64,000 nucleotides of DNA from Phycisphaeraceae bacterium (lineage in GTDB: Bacteria > Planctomycetota > Phycisphaerae > Phycisphaerales > UBA1924). Made by a program: the position numbers and the translations under genes. Location of the stretch: the NCBI GenBank assembly GCA_019636625.1, contig JAHBXE010000001.1, positions 496,001 to 560,000 of the forward strand, written 5' to 3'. The first letter of the stretch is position 1. Each line of letters starts with the position of its first letter. This document shows, in pieces, positions 8,469 through 15,696 of the stretch. Under the pieces are notes generated by a model that did no database searches, had not been told where the DNA came from, and saw only the letters and a list, made by a program, of their open reading frames with translations.

Positions 8469-9716
8469 ATGAGGCTGAAGACTCTGGTCGTGCTGATCTC
8501 GACGTTGGCTTTGATTCCAGTTTCTCAAGCCCAGGAGCAGGAAGCCCCACCGGCCGCCAAGGCGAAGGGGTTGGAGTTGCTTCAGCAGGCGGATGCCAAG
8601 ATCGCCAAGGCGAAGGCCATTCGGTTCAAGGGCTCGGTGCGGGCGGTGGGGGCCCTGACGACACGCTCCCCCCATGCGACCGGGACGGTGACGTTGATCC
8701 GGGACACGAAGGCCGCGCCCGGGTTCAAGTTCGAAGCCCGCGGCGAGTCCCGCTGGGCGGGAAAGGAAGTCGCCCGCCGACCCTTTGCCACCGCATTTGA
8801 TGGCAAGATCGTTCGGACGGTTCGCGAGCGGGAGAAGCAGGTGGTTGAAGCCTCGTGGACTGGATCGACCGACCTGATGGATGAAGGAGCGGGCTGGTTG
8901 AGTGCCTGGATCCTGCAATGGCGGGATCTCATCACCAATCGCTTCAACGAACCAGAGACCATTCTTCCTTTCCGAGTCGAGGGCTCAGCCATGGTCGGCA
9001 TGGTGGAGTGCCACGTTGTCTACGTCGACTACTCCGAGCTGGCCAGTCGGGAGCTCTTCGATGTGTGGTGGTTTCTGAGCAAGGAAGATGGCCTGCCGCG
9101 ACGTGTCGACATGCACTTGGTCGGCGCTGGTGGGGATGGATTCACGATCACCGAGATCGAACAGTTGGAGTTGGATGCGCCGGTCGAGCCGTCGCAGATT
9201 GCGTTGGCTGTGCCGGAAGGGTTTGCTGTCGAGAAGGCGAAGGAACCTCAAGCTCGCGAGGGAATCACGATTGTCAAAGCGGCCGGGCCTCAGGCCAGCC
9301 AGGCCGCGCCGGATTGGACCCTGAAGGATTCAGATGGGAAGGAAGTGTCGCTCTCGGACCATCGAGGCAAGGTGGTCGTCATGGACTTCTGGGCGACCTG
9401 GTGCGGCCCGTGCCGCGCGATCATGCCGAACCTGCAGAAGCTCCACGAGAAGTACAAGGACAAGGGCGTGGTGGTGCTCGGGCTGAACTGCTGGGAGAGC
9501 GCGGACCCGGCGGCCTTTATGAAAGAGAACGGGTATACGTACGGGCTCATACTGAAGGCGGACGAGGTCGCCAAGGCTTACGGGGTGAGCGCGATCCCGA
9601 CGTTGGTGGTCGTGGGTCCGGATGGGAAAATTCGGCACAGGGTGCTGGGAGTGGGAAGTGAACAAGCGATTGAAAGAGCAATCGAAGACGCGTTGAGGGA
9701 GGTGGGAAAGCACTGA
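8469..9716 (+). CDS. secreted two-domain thioredoxin-fold protein
   Basis: 415 residues with a signal peptide (LKTLVVLISTLALIPVSQAQ). Residues of about 30-255 form a domain resembling the LolA-like/DUF2092 outer-membrane lipoprotein-sorting fold. The C-terminal 130 residues are a TlpA/ResA-type thioredoxin domain, with APDWTLKDSDGKEVSLSDHRGK leading into the redox motif WATWCGPCR, and cis-Pro in SAIPTLVVV. It is expected in the periplasm as a thiol-disulfide reductant. The ATG at 8469 is preceded by AGGAG at the right spacing. This domain pair is common in planctomycetes; the partner is unknown. Confidence 0.85.
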   Translation: MRLKTLVVLISTLALIPVSQAQEQEAPPAAKAKGLELLQQADAKIAKAKAIRFKGSVRAVGALTTRSPHATGTVTLIRDTKAAPGFKFEARGESRWAGKEVARRPFATAFDGKIVRTVREREKQVVEASWTGSTDLMDEGAGWLSAWILQWRDLITNRFNEPETILPFRVEGSAMVGMVECHVVYVDYSELASRELFDVWWFLSKEDGLPRRVDMHLVGAGGDGFTITEIEQLELDAPVEPSQIALAVPEGFAVEKAKEPQAREGITIVKAAGPQASQAAPDWTLKDSDGKEVSLSDHRGKVVVMDFWATWCGPCRAIMPNLQKLHEKYKDKGVVVLGLNCWESADPAAFMKENGYTYGLILKADEVAKAYGVSAIPTLVVVGPDGKIRHRVLGVGSEQAIERAIEDALREVGKH

Positions 9717-9854
9717 GGGAATCTGGTGCCCGAACGCATTCCGACTCCTTCGTCAAGGAGAATCGTTGAGCGAAGCGGCAGAAGGAAGAGAGGCCCCTTC
9801 GACTGTTTAAGCGTTTTCAGCCAAGTTAACAATCCGATCGGGTTGAGTAAACCC

Positions 9855-9882
9855 TTGACGAAACGCGGAGGGACGGTATCTT
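9855..9882 (+). promoter_or_regulatory. sigma70-type promoter
   Basis: TTGACG at 9855-9860, 16-bp spacer, TATCTT at 9877-9882. It lies about 105 bases before the start of the secreted dockerin-like protein, in a 270-base gap otherwise without features. Seen by consensus only. Confidence 0.55.
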
Positions 9883-9986
9883 GGCCGCGACCGTGTCGTC
9901 CACGGTTGTCGTGCGCTCGCACCTGATGGTGCGGCGCCCGTCGCGGAGAGTGAAGCAAGCATTTTGGTAACGCAGAAGGAGCAGAC

Positions 9987-11876
9987 ATGAATCGTTCACG
10001 GTTGAATGCGCTGGCAATGATGCTGGCGGCTGGCGGCCTCTCATCGATGGCGTCGGCGCAAGTTCTTTACAGCAACGGCCCATTGATTACAGCCCCGCCG
10101 GGCGCGTGCATTCCGAGTGGGCAGTTCAGCAGCACGCTTCAGGGTGCGAACACGCTCCTCGGAACCAGCATGAACGGCGCGAGTTTCCGGGTGGCGGATG
10201 ACTTCACGGTCCCCGCGGGCGGCTGGACTGTCAGCGGCTTCAATTTCTACGGTTACCAGACAGGCGCGACAGCGGGTCCTTCCACGTTCACGGGCATGAC
10301 GGTTCAGATATGGAACGGCCCGCCCAACGCGGGTGGTGTGGTGATCGCGGGTGATACCACGACCAATGTCATGACCTCCAGCAACTTTGATCTCACGTAC
10401 CGGCACGGGGCGTGCGGACTCACTCGTCCGATCTTCAAGAACACCGTGACCCTGACGGCGCCGGTCAACCTCGCCCCCGGCACGTACTGGGTGGAGTTCG
10501 GCGCTTCGGGCACCATCGCCAGCGGCCCATGGTGCCCCGTGACAACCTACGTCGGGAACCCAAGCCCCGGCGGCAATGCGCTGCAGTTTGCGGTGGCGGG
10601 CGGAACGTGGACGCCGGTCACCGACGCCGGTGGCGGTGGCACCCAGGATGTCCCCTTCGAAGTGCTGTCCAGCGTGGGATTGCAGGGCGCGTGCTGCTTC
10701 GGCGCTCCCAGCTACACCTGCGCGGTAACGACCCAGGCCAACTGCCTTTCTCAGAATGGCACGTACTTGGGTAACAACTCGCAGTGCAGTTCCTGTCCGC
10801 CGCCACCGCTCGGCGCGTGCTGCCTTCCCTTCGGCGGGTGCACGTTTGTCACGCAACCAGCGTGCCTGGGCCTGAACGGGACCTACTCGGGTGACAACGT
10901 GTCGTGCGCTTCGGCGAACTGTCCCGTTTCCGGCCGCTGCTGCTTCAGCAACGGTTCGTGCCTCGTGATGACCCAGACGCAGTGCACGAGCGCGGGCGGT
11001 ACGTACGGCGGAAACAACACGACGTGCTCGCAGGCCGCGTGCACCCAGACGCCGGGGAACATCCTCTGCAATGGGCCCGTCATTACTTCTCCCACCGGCA
11101 CATGCCTCCAGCCCGGTGAGTTCTCGAGCCAGCTCCCGACCGGCAACGGAACGCTCGGATACAACTTCAACGGCGGGGCCAACTTCCGCGTCGCGGACAA
11201 CTTCACAGTTCCCTCGGGTGCGACGTGGACCATCTCCGGGTTCACTTTCTACGGGTACCAGACGGGCGCCGGAACCCCTGTGACCTCTTTCACCGGCGCT
11301 ACATGCCAGATCTGGAACGGCCCACCCAACGTGGCCGGTTCGACCGTAGTCGCCGGGGACGCGGCGACCAACGTCCTGACGGATTCGACGTTCTCGAACG
11401 TGTACCGCCACGCGGCGGCGTGCGACTTCACGCGTCCGATGTACACCAACAAGGTCACCTTGGCATCGCCCGTCGCTCTCACCGCCGGCACGTACTGGGT
11501 CGACTTCAACGCGACGGGCTCCCTCGCCAGCGGGCCGTGGCTTGTGCCAGTGACGGTCACGGGCTTGCGCGGGGCACCTGGCGCCGATGCTCTGCAGTTC
11601 ACGGGAGCGGCTTGGCAGGCTCTGGTGGACGGCACCTTCCCGCAGGATGCCCCGTTCTGCATCCAGGGCACGGTGAGCGCCGGCGGTGGTTGCTACGCCA
11701 ACTGCGACGGCAGCACGGGAACGCCCCTGCTGACCGCCAACGACTTCCAGTGCTTCCTCAACAAGTACGCTGGTAACGACACCTACGCCAACTGCGACGG
11801 CAGCACGGGCAACCCGCTGCTCACCGCCAACGACTTCCAGTGCTTCCTCAACAAGTACGCCGGCGGCTGCACCTGA
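9987..11876 (+). CDS. secreted protein with two GC-type dockerin-like repeats (paralogue 1)
   Basis: 629 residues with a signal peptide (ALAMMLAAGGLSSMASAQ). Order: module B (about 28-225, with FRVADDFTVPAGGWTVSGFNFYGYQTG), three Cys-rich repeats of about 37 residues (GACC...C..TTQ.NC...GTY.G....C...C, about 233-350), a second diverged copy of module B (355-565), then two 30-residue repeats starting YANCDGSTG. Module B was therefore duplicated inside the gene around the Cys repeats. The terminal repeats match what is annotated in Phycisphaerales as a GC-type dockerin anchor. Exported, probably surface-linked; function unknown. AGGAG precedes the ATG; promoter and terminator are both visible. 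Confidence 0.8.
   Translation: MNRSRLNALAMMLAAGGLSSMASAQVLYSNGPLITAPPGACIPSGQFSSTLQGANTLLGTSMNGASFRVADDFTVPAGGWTVSGFNFYGYQTGATAGPSTFTGMTVQIWNGPPNAGGVVIAGDTTTNVMTSSNFDLTYRHGACGLTRPIFKNTVTLTAPVNLAPGTYWVEFGASGTIASGPWCPVTTYVGNPSPGGNALQFAVAGGTWTPVTDAGGGGTQDVPFEVLSSVGLQGACCFGAPSYTCAVTTQANCLSQNGTYLGNNSQCSSCPPPPLGACCLPFGGCTFVTQPACLGLNGTYSGDNVSCASANCPVSGRCCFSNGSCLVMTQTQCTSAGGTYGGNNTTCSQAACTQTPGNILCNGPVITSPTGTCLQPGEFSSQLPTGNGTLGYNFNGGANFRVADNFTVPSGATWTISGFTFYGYQTGAGTPVTSFTGATCQIWNGPPNVAGSTVVAGDAATNVLTDSTFSNVYRHAAACDFTRPMYTNKVTLASPVALTAGTYWVDFNATGSLASGPWLVPVTVTGLRGAPGADALQFTGAAWQALVDGTFPQDAPFCIQGTVSAGGGCYANCDGSTGTPLLTANDFQCFLNKYAGNDTYANCDGSTGNPLLTANDFQCFLNKYAGGCT
11694..11873 (+). repeat. two GC-type dockerin-like repeats
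   Basis: Two tandem 90-bp units coding for 30 residues each (YANCDGSTG.PLLTANDFQC, then FLNKYAG.xxT). The Asp-Gly-Ser-Thr-Gly loop followed by a helix resembles half of a calcium-binding dockerin/EF-hand loop. The two units are nearly identical at DNA level. Confidence 0.85.
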
Positions 11877-11906
11877 CTCCGGAATGACTTCGACATGGAA
11901 TTGCTT

Positions 11907-11942
11907 CGGGCCCGCGCTCCGGCGCGGGCCCGTTTCGTTTTT
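11907..11942 (+). terminator. strong intrinsic terminator, possibly bidirectional
   Basis: An 11-bp perfect stem, CGGGCCCGCGC (11907-11917) with GCGCGGGCCCG (11922-11932), tetraloop TCCG, followed by TTTCGTTTTTT. It ends paralogue 1 and lies just past the stop of the convergent prenyltransferase gene. Confidence 0.9.
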
Positions 11943-11948
11943 GCACGG

Positions 11949-12932
11949 TCAGCGCCTGTAGCCCAGGGGCTGTTCAAGCAGTCCAAACGCTTCTCGCAGC
12001 ACGGTCATTCCCACAACCGAGGCGACCGCCAGTCCGAGCATCAGGGCCGCCGAACCCGCATGCCCCGTGCCCACCAGCCACCCGCAGGCGTAGAACGAGA
12101 GCCACAGGGCACCGTACTTCTCGATCTTCTCCGCGGCCCGCGGCCCGGATCCGAGCTTTGCCGTACGCCTCCAAACAACGACAATGAACAAGGCCAGAAG
12201 TGCCGCGGGCCATACGGCCGCTATGGGATCAACCCAGTCGGGCCATATCGCCAGGCCCTCGGCGTGCTTCCATTGCCGGTAGAGCAGCACACTGGACCAG
12301 AACAACCATCCAACAACAGCCGCGACGACCGCCCTGCGGCTGAGCTTTGGGACCTTTCTGGCCATCCGGTACGTGATCGCGCCGACCACCAAGGCGTGCG
12401 TCATCACCAGCCACACCGGCCAGAGGAACCTCAGGTGTAGATTCGGGATGAGCATGTGCCCACCGTAGATCAAGCCGAGGAACACGAGGCCGATCGCGGG
12501 GATGAACTTTCCGACGGCGTTGAACACCAGGATCCCCGCCTGCAACGCCAAGGTCATCAGCACCGCGCGGGTGCCAAAGACCGTCGCCCCCAGAATCGCA
12601 ACGATCATGGTCCCCACCAGCAGCGCCACCGCCTGCTCCAAGGACATCTGGCCTGAGGCCAGCGGGCGCTGCGGCCGAAGAAGCCGGTCCCTCTTCATGT
12701 CGAGAATGTCGTTCAGGCTTACGCCGAACGCGAAGAGGCCCACGCCGACCATGGCCGCCGCCCCGAGCAGGAGCCAGAGCGGCTGGTCGACCAGCGCCAC
12801 CGCTCGGCCTTCGTGCTCGGGATTCGCCCGGGTCCACAGGATCACGAACCAGGTGTTCGAAATGACGGCGAACGCCATGGTCACCCGAGTCAGGTGGAGC
12901 GCCGGGGAGAGTCGCTGGAGCCAACGCCGCAT
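11949..12932 (-). CDS. UbiA-family prenyltransferase
   Basis: 327-residue integral membrane prenyltransferase with about nine hydrophobic segments. The first Asp-rich motif is intact: NDILDMKRDRLLRPQRP (starting near residue 74) matches the NDxxDxxxD-x-RPxRP signature, followed by LASG. The second Asp motif is weaker. Substrate undetermined: quinone, heme or another aromatic acceptor are all possible in this family. It is divergent from ribH across 70 bases. Confidence 0.85.
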   Translation of the reverse strand: MRRWLQRLSPALHLTRVTMAFAVISNTWFVILWTRANPEHEGRAVALVDQPLWLLLGAAAMVGVGLFAFGVSLNDILDMKRDRLLRPQRPLASGQMSLEQAVALLVGTMIVAILGATVFGTRAVLMTLALQAGILVFNAVGKFIPAIGLVFLGLIYGGHMLIPNLHLRFLWPVWLVMTHALVVGAITYRMARKVPKLSRRAVVAAVVGWLFWSSVLLYRQWKHAEGLAIWPDWVDPIAAVWPAALLALFIVVVWRRTAKLGSGPRAAEKIEKYGALWLSFYACGWLVGTGHAGSAALMLGLAVASVVGMTVLREAFGLLEQPLGYRR

Positions 12933-13002
12933 CGCAGGACACTATCGGCTCTCTGCCCTCCGCGTCACCTACCATCTCTGCCCAGTCCGGAGTTTCGCGA
13001 TC

Positions 13003-13521
13003 GTGCCCAACACCCAAGCGCCCCCCCGGGTCGCCATCATCGTCAGTCGCTTCAACGCTTCCATCACCGAAGCGCTCCTTGCCGGTGCGTGCTCGGAATA
13101 CGCCGCACGGTGCGGGGGGGATTCGCCCGATGTGTACCGGGCTGCGGGCGCGTTCGAGCTTCCGGGCCTGTGCCTCGCCGCGGCAGAGTCGGGGCGGTAC
13201 CAGGGCGTCGTCGCCCTGGGGTGCCTGATCCGTGGAGAGACGCGGCACGATCGGTACATCGCGGACGCGGTCGCCCACGGCTTGGTGCAGGCATCGCTGA
13301 AGACGGGTATCCCGATCGCCTTTGGCGTGCTGACCGTTGAATCGGGAAAGCAGGCCCGGGCACGTTCGGGGGGAGACAAGGGAAACAAGGGTGCGGACGC
13401 GATGGGCGCCGTGCTTGATTCGATTGCCGAACTTGTCGCCATACGCTCGGGCGTCGCATCCACCATGACAGCGCAGGGCTCGCCCGACAAGGCGGCGTCG
13501 GGCGTGGGAGCGAATTCCTGA
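13003..13521 (+). CDS. ribH: 6,7-dimethyl-8-ribityllumazine synthase
   Basis: Penultimate enzyme of riboflavin synthesis, condensing 5-amino-6-ribitylaminouracil with dihydroxybutanone phosphate. SRFNASITEALL opens the fold, AGAFELP is the substrate loop, and ALGCLIRGETRHDRYIAD carries the conserved catalytic His; GIPIAFGVLTVE follows. 172 residues with an extra C-terminal tail. I take GTG at 13003 as the start because the conserved domain begins 10 residues later and no ATG is available. The stop overlaps nusB (TGATG). No FMN riboswitch fits in the short leader. Confidence 0.93.
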   Translation: MPNTQAPPRVAIIVSRFNASITEALLAGACSEYAARCGGDSPDVYRAAGAFELPGLCLAAAESGRYQGVVALGCLIRGETRHDRYIADAVAHGLVQASLKTGIPIAFGVLTVESGKQARARSGGDKGNKGADAMGAVLDSIAELVAIRSGVASTMTAQGSPDKAASGVGANS

Positions 13522-13976
13522 TGCCGGCTCCTCCTCGCGACATTCGGCGCTTGGCGTTCCAAGTGCTCTTTCAGCTCGATGCCCGAGGGGAACGGGATGC
13601 GCTGGCGATTCGGGATGCGGCCCTGGCCGACGAATCTTCCGGACTGGTTGAACGTGATCGAGAGCGAGCGATCGATCTGGCTCAGGCGGCCTTCGCCGCG
13701 CGTGCCGAGGCCGATCGGGCGATGATGGAACTGGCGCCGACGTGGCCGTCGCACCGACAGGCCGCGGTGGACCGCGCGATTCTCCGCCTGGCCCACTACG
13801 AAATGACCTCGGGTCGAACCCCGCCGAAGATCGCGGTGAATGAGGCGGTCGAGCTGGCCAAGGAGTTCAGCACCGACAAGTCCCCCGCGTTTGTCAATGG
13901 TCTGCTCGACAAGGTGCTCAAGCGAGTGCTCGCCCAGACCGCCGCGGCCCCGGAAGCACCGACCACCCAGGAGTGA
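13521..13976 (+). CDS. nusB: transcription antitermination factor NusB
   Basis: All-helical RNA-binding protein of the rRNA antitermination complex. 151 residues, with the N-terminal RRLAFQVLFQLDARG and the C-terminal RAILRLAHYEM ... PKIAVNEAVELAKEFSTDKSPAFVNGLLDKVLK signatures clear. The ATG overlaps the ribH stop (TGATG), a conserved pairing in bacteria; ftsY follows after 6 nt. Confidence 0.95.
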   Translation: MPAPPRDIRRLAFQVLFQLDARGERDALAIRDAALADESSGLVERDRERAIDLAQAAFAARAEADRAMMELAPTWPSHRQAAVDRAILRLAHYEMTSGRTPPKIAVNEAVELAKEFSTDKSPAFVNGLLDKVLKRVLAQTAAAPEAPTTQE

Positions 13977-13982
13977 CGCCCG

Positions 13983-14975
13983 ATGGCGCTGTTCAAGTCC
14001 ATCGTGAGCAGGCTCCGCAAAGGTCTGGAGAAGACCCGAGAGGTTCTCACCAGCGGTCTTGGAGATCTGCTCCGCGGAAGGCGCCTCGATGAGGCGCTGA
14101 TTCAGGAGATCCGGACCAAGCTGCTCCAAGCCGATGTTGGGATTCAGACGACCAATCGGCTCGTTGAGGGAATCTCCGCCGACTACAAGTCTGGGAAGCT
14201 GAGCAAGGGTGAAGATGTTCTCGAATACCTGAAGCGGGAAATGGCGGCGCTGTGGCCGTCCCAGGATCGGTCACTCCGCATCGCCACATCGGGGCCGACG
14301 GTGATCATGGTCACGGGCGTCAACGGCGCCGGCAAGACCACCAGCATCGCCAAGCTCTGCTCGCTTCTGAGAGGGCAAGGCAAGACCGTGTTGCTCGCGG
14401 CCTGCGACACCTTCCGCGCCGGGGCGGTGCGCCAGTTGGAAATCTGGTCGGAGCGACTGGGCGTCGATGTGGTCAAGGGACAGCAGGGGGGTGATCCGGC
14501 GGCTGTTGCCTTTGACGCGGCGTCGGCGGCTTTGGCCAGACACGTGGACTTCCTGATCGTCGACACCGCTGGCCGGTTGCACACGCAGGATCCGCTGATG
14601 CGTCAACTCACCAAGATTCGGTCCGTGCTGGCCAAGAAAATTCCGGGCGCTCCGCACGAGGTCTTGCTGGTTCTGGATGCCACCGCCGGACAGAACGCGA
14701 TGCGTCAAGCCGTGGAGTTCAGCAAGGCGCTCGGGGGTGAGAGCCCGGCGGGGGTCCCCGCGCCAGCGAATGGCAAAGGAACGCCGGGAAGTGAATCTGC
14801 GGGGGGAGTGACCGGGATCTTCCTCTCCAAGCTGGACGGTACCGCCAAGGGCGGAATCGTCGTCGCCATCAAGGAAGCAACCGACATTCCCGTCAAGTTC
14901 GTCGGCGTAGGAGAGACACCGGACGACGTGGAAGTCTTCGACCCCGAGAGCTTCGTGGAGGCCATGTTCGGGTGA
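13983..14975 (+). CDS. ftsY: signal recognition particle receptor FtsY
   Basis: GTPase that docks SRP-ribosome complexes at the membrane. 330 residues: a short basic N-terminus (LFKSIVSRLRKGLEKTRE), the helical N domain, then the G domain with GVNGAGKTT (112-120), DTFRAGAVRQLE, DTAGRLHT and a G4 motif SKLDGTAKGG. It lacks a long acidic A domain. An insertion of about 25 Gly/Pro/Ser-rich residues (GGESPAGVPAPANGKGTPG..., about 14733-14808) interrupts the segment between the sensor helix and the TGIFLSKLDG strand; it is probably a surface loop. Third gene of the ribH-nusB-ftsY unit. Confidence 0.95.
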   Translation: MALFKSIVSRLRKGLEKTREVLTSGLGDLLRGRRLDEALIQEIRTKLLQADVGIQTTNRLVEGISADYKSGKLSKGEDVLEYLKREMAALWPSQDRSLRIATSGPTVIMVTGVNGAGKTTSIAKLCSLLRGQGKTVLLAACDTFRAGAVRQLEIWSERLGVDVVKGQQGGDPAAVAFDAASAALARHVDFLIVDTAGRLHTQDPLMRQLTKIRSVLAKKIPGAPHEVLLVLDATAGQNAMRQAVEFSKALGGESPAGVPAPANGKGTPGSESAGGVTGIFLSKLDGTAKGGIVVAIKEATDIPVKFVGVGETPDDVEVFDPESFVEAMFG

Positions 14976-15122
14976 AGCGGCTTGGGGGCGGTCCGATCAG
15001 GACGACTATCTGAAGAGCCCTTCGTACCCTGCGCGAAGCAGGTGAACTCCATCCTTTGTGACGGATACGCCGCAGTAGCGCATCCGTATTCGCACAGGCT
15101 GAAATTGGCCGGGAGTGCGGGA

Positions 15123-15683
15123 ATGGTGAAGAAGGGATTCCTGATTGGAGCGGGTGTGGGCGCCATTGTGGGCGCGGTGGTCGTATCGGCCTCTCTTGTG
15201 CCTCGGGTGTGGCTGCCGACGACGGCCAGAACGGAGATCGCCCGTCTCGCGTCAGTTGGACTGGACATCGTTGAGGCCGCATTCCCATCTGCGAACGTTC
15301 CGGCTGATGAAAGAGGTGTCACCGATCCCTCTGGGATCGCCTCAGCGAGCATTGACTCCGACGCCTTGACGACGATGGCATGCTCGGAAATGCCCGATGC
15401 CGGCGCGTGGCCGCATTCTGTCGAGAATGATCTGCATTCGGCCTTCGGCTTGCCTGAGCTCGCCAGCCTGAAATCGACTTGGTCACATGGGAATAGCGAC
15501 AGTGGCGTCGGTCAACGGCAACGTGACCGAATCGTAATCGTGCGTTCATCCCATATACAGCCTCAGATCGGGGAACGCCTGATTCGCTGCGAGTTGCGTC
15601 CAAGCGATGACCCAACTCGGTCTCCACAGGCGTTCGATAGAGGTCTGCGCATCGCCCCAATCCGGATGGACTTGAAGGGCTGA
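15123..15683 (+). CDS. single-pass membrane protein of unknown function
   Basis: 186 residues, no recognised domain. One N-terminal membrane segment (GFLIGAGVGAIVGAVVVSASLV) is followed by a polar, Ser/Asp-rich presumably extracytoplasmic part. The ATG at 15123 has GGGAG upstream; the frame is open from 14982 but that part has no protein-like character. It is not obviously part of the ftsY unit (147-base gap). It may be a lineage-specific gene or a spurious long frame. Confidence 0.4.
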   Translation: MVKKGFLIGAGVGAIVGAVVVSASLVPRVWLPTTARTEIARLASVGLDIVEAAFPSANVPADERGVTDPSGIASASIDSDALTTMACSEMPDAGAWPHSVENDLHSAFGLPELASLKSTWSHGNSDSGVGQRQRDRIVIVRSSHIQPQIGERLIRCELRPSDDPTRSPQAFDRGLRIAPIRMDLKG

Positions 15684-15696
15684 CGACACTTGCCGC

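Noticed and set aside
12933-13002. FMN riboswitch ahead of ribH
   Set aside because: Only 70 bases separate it from the divergent prenyltransferase gene and no conserved RFN-type stems are visible.
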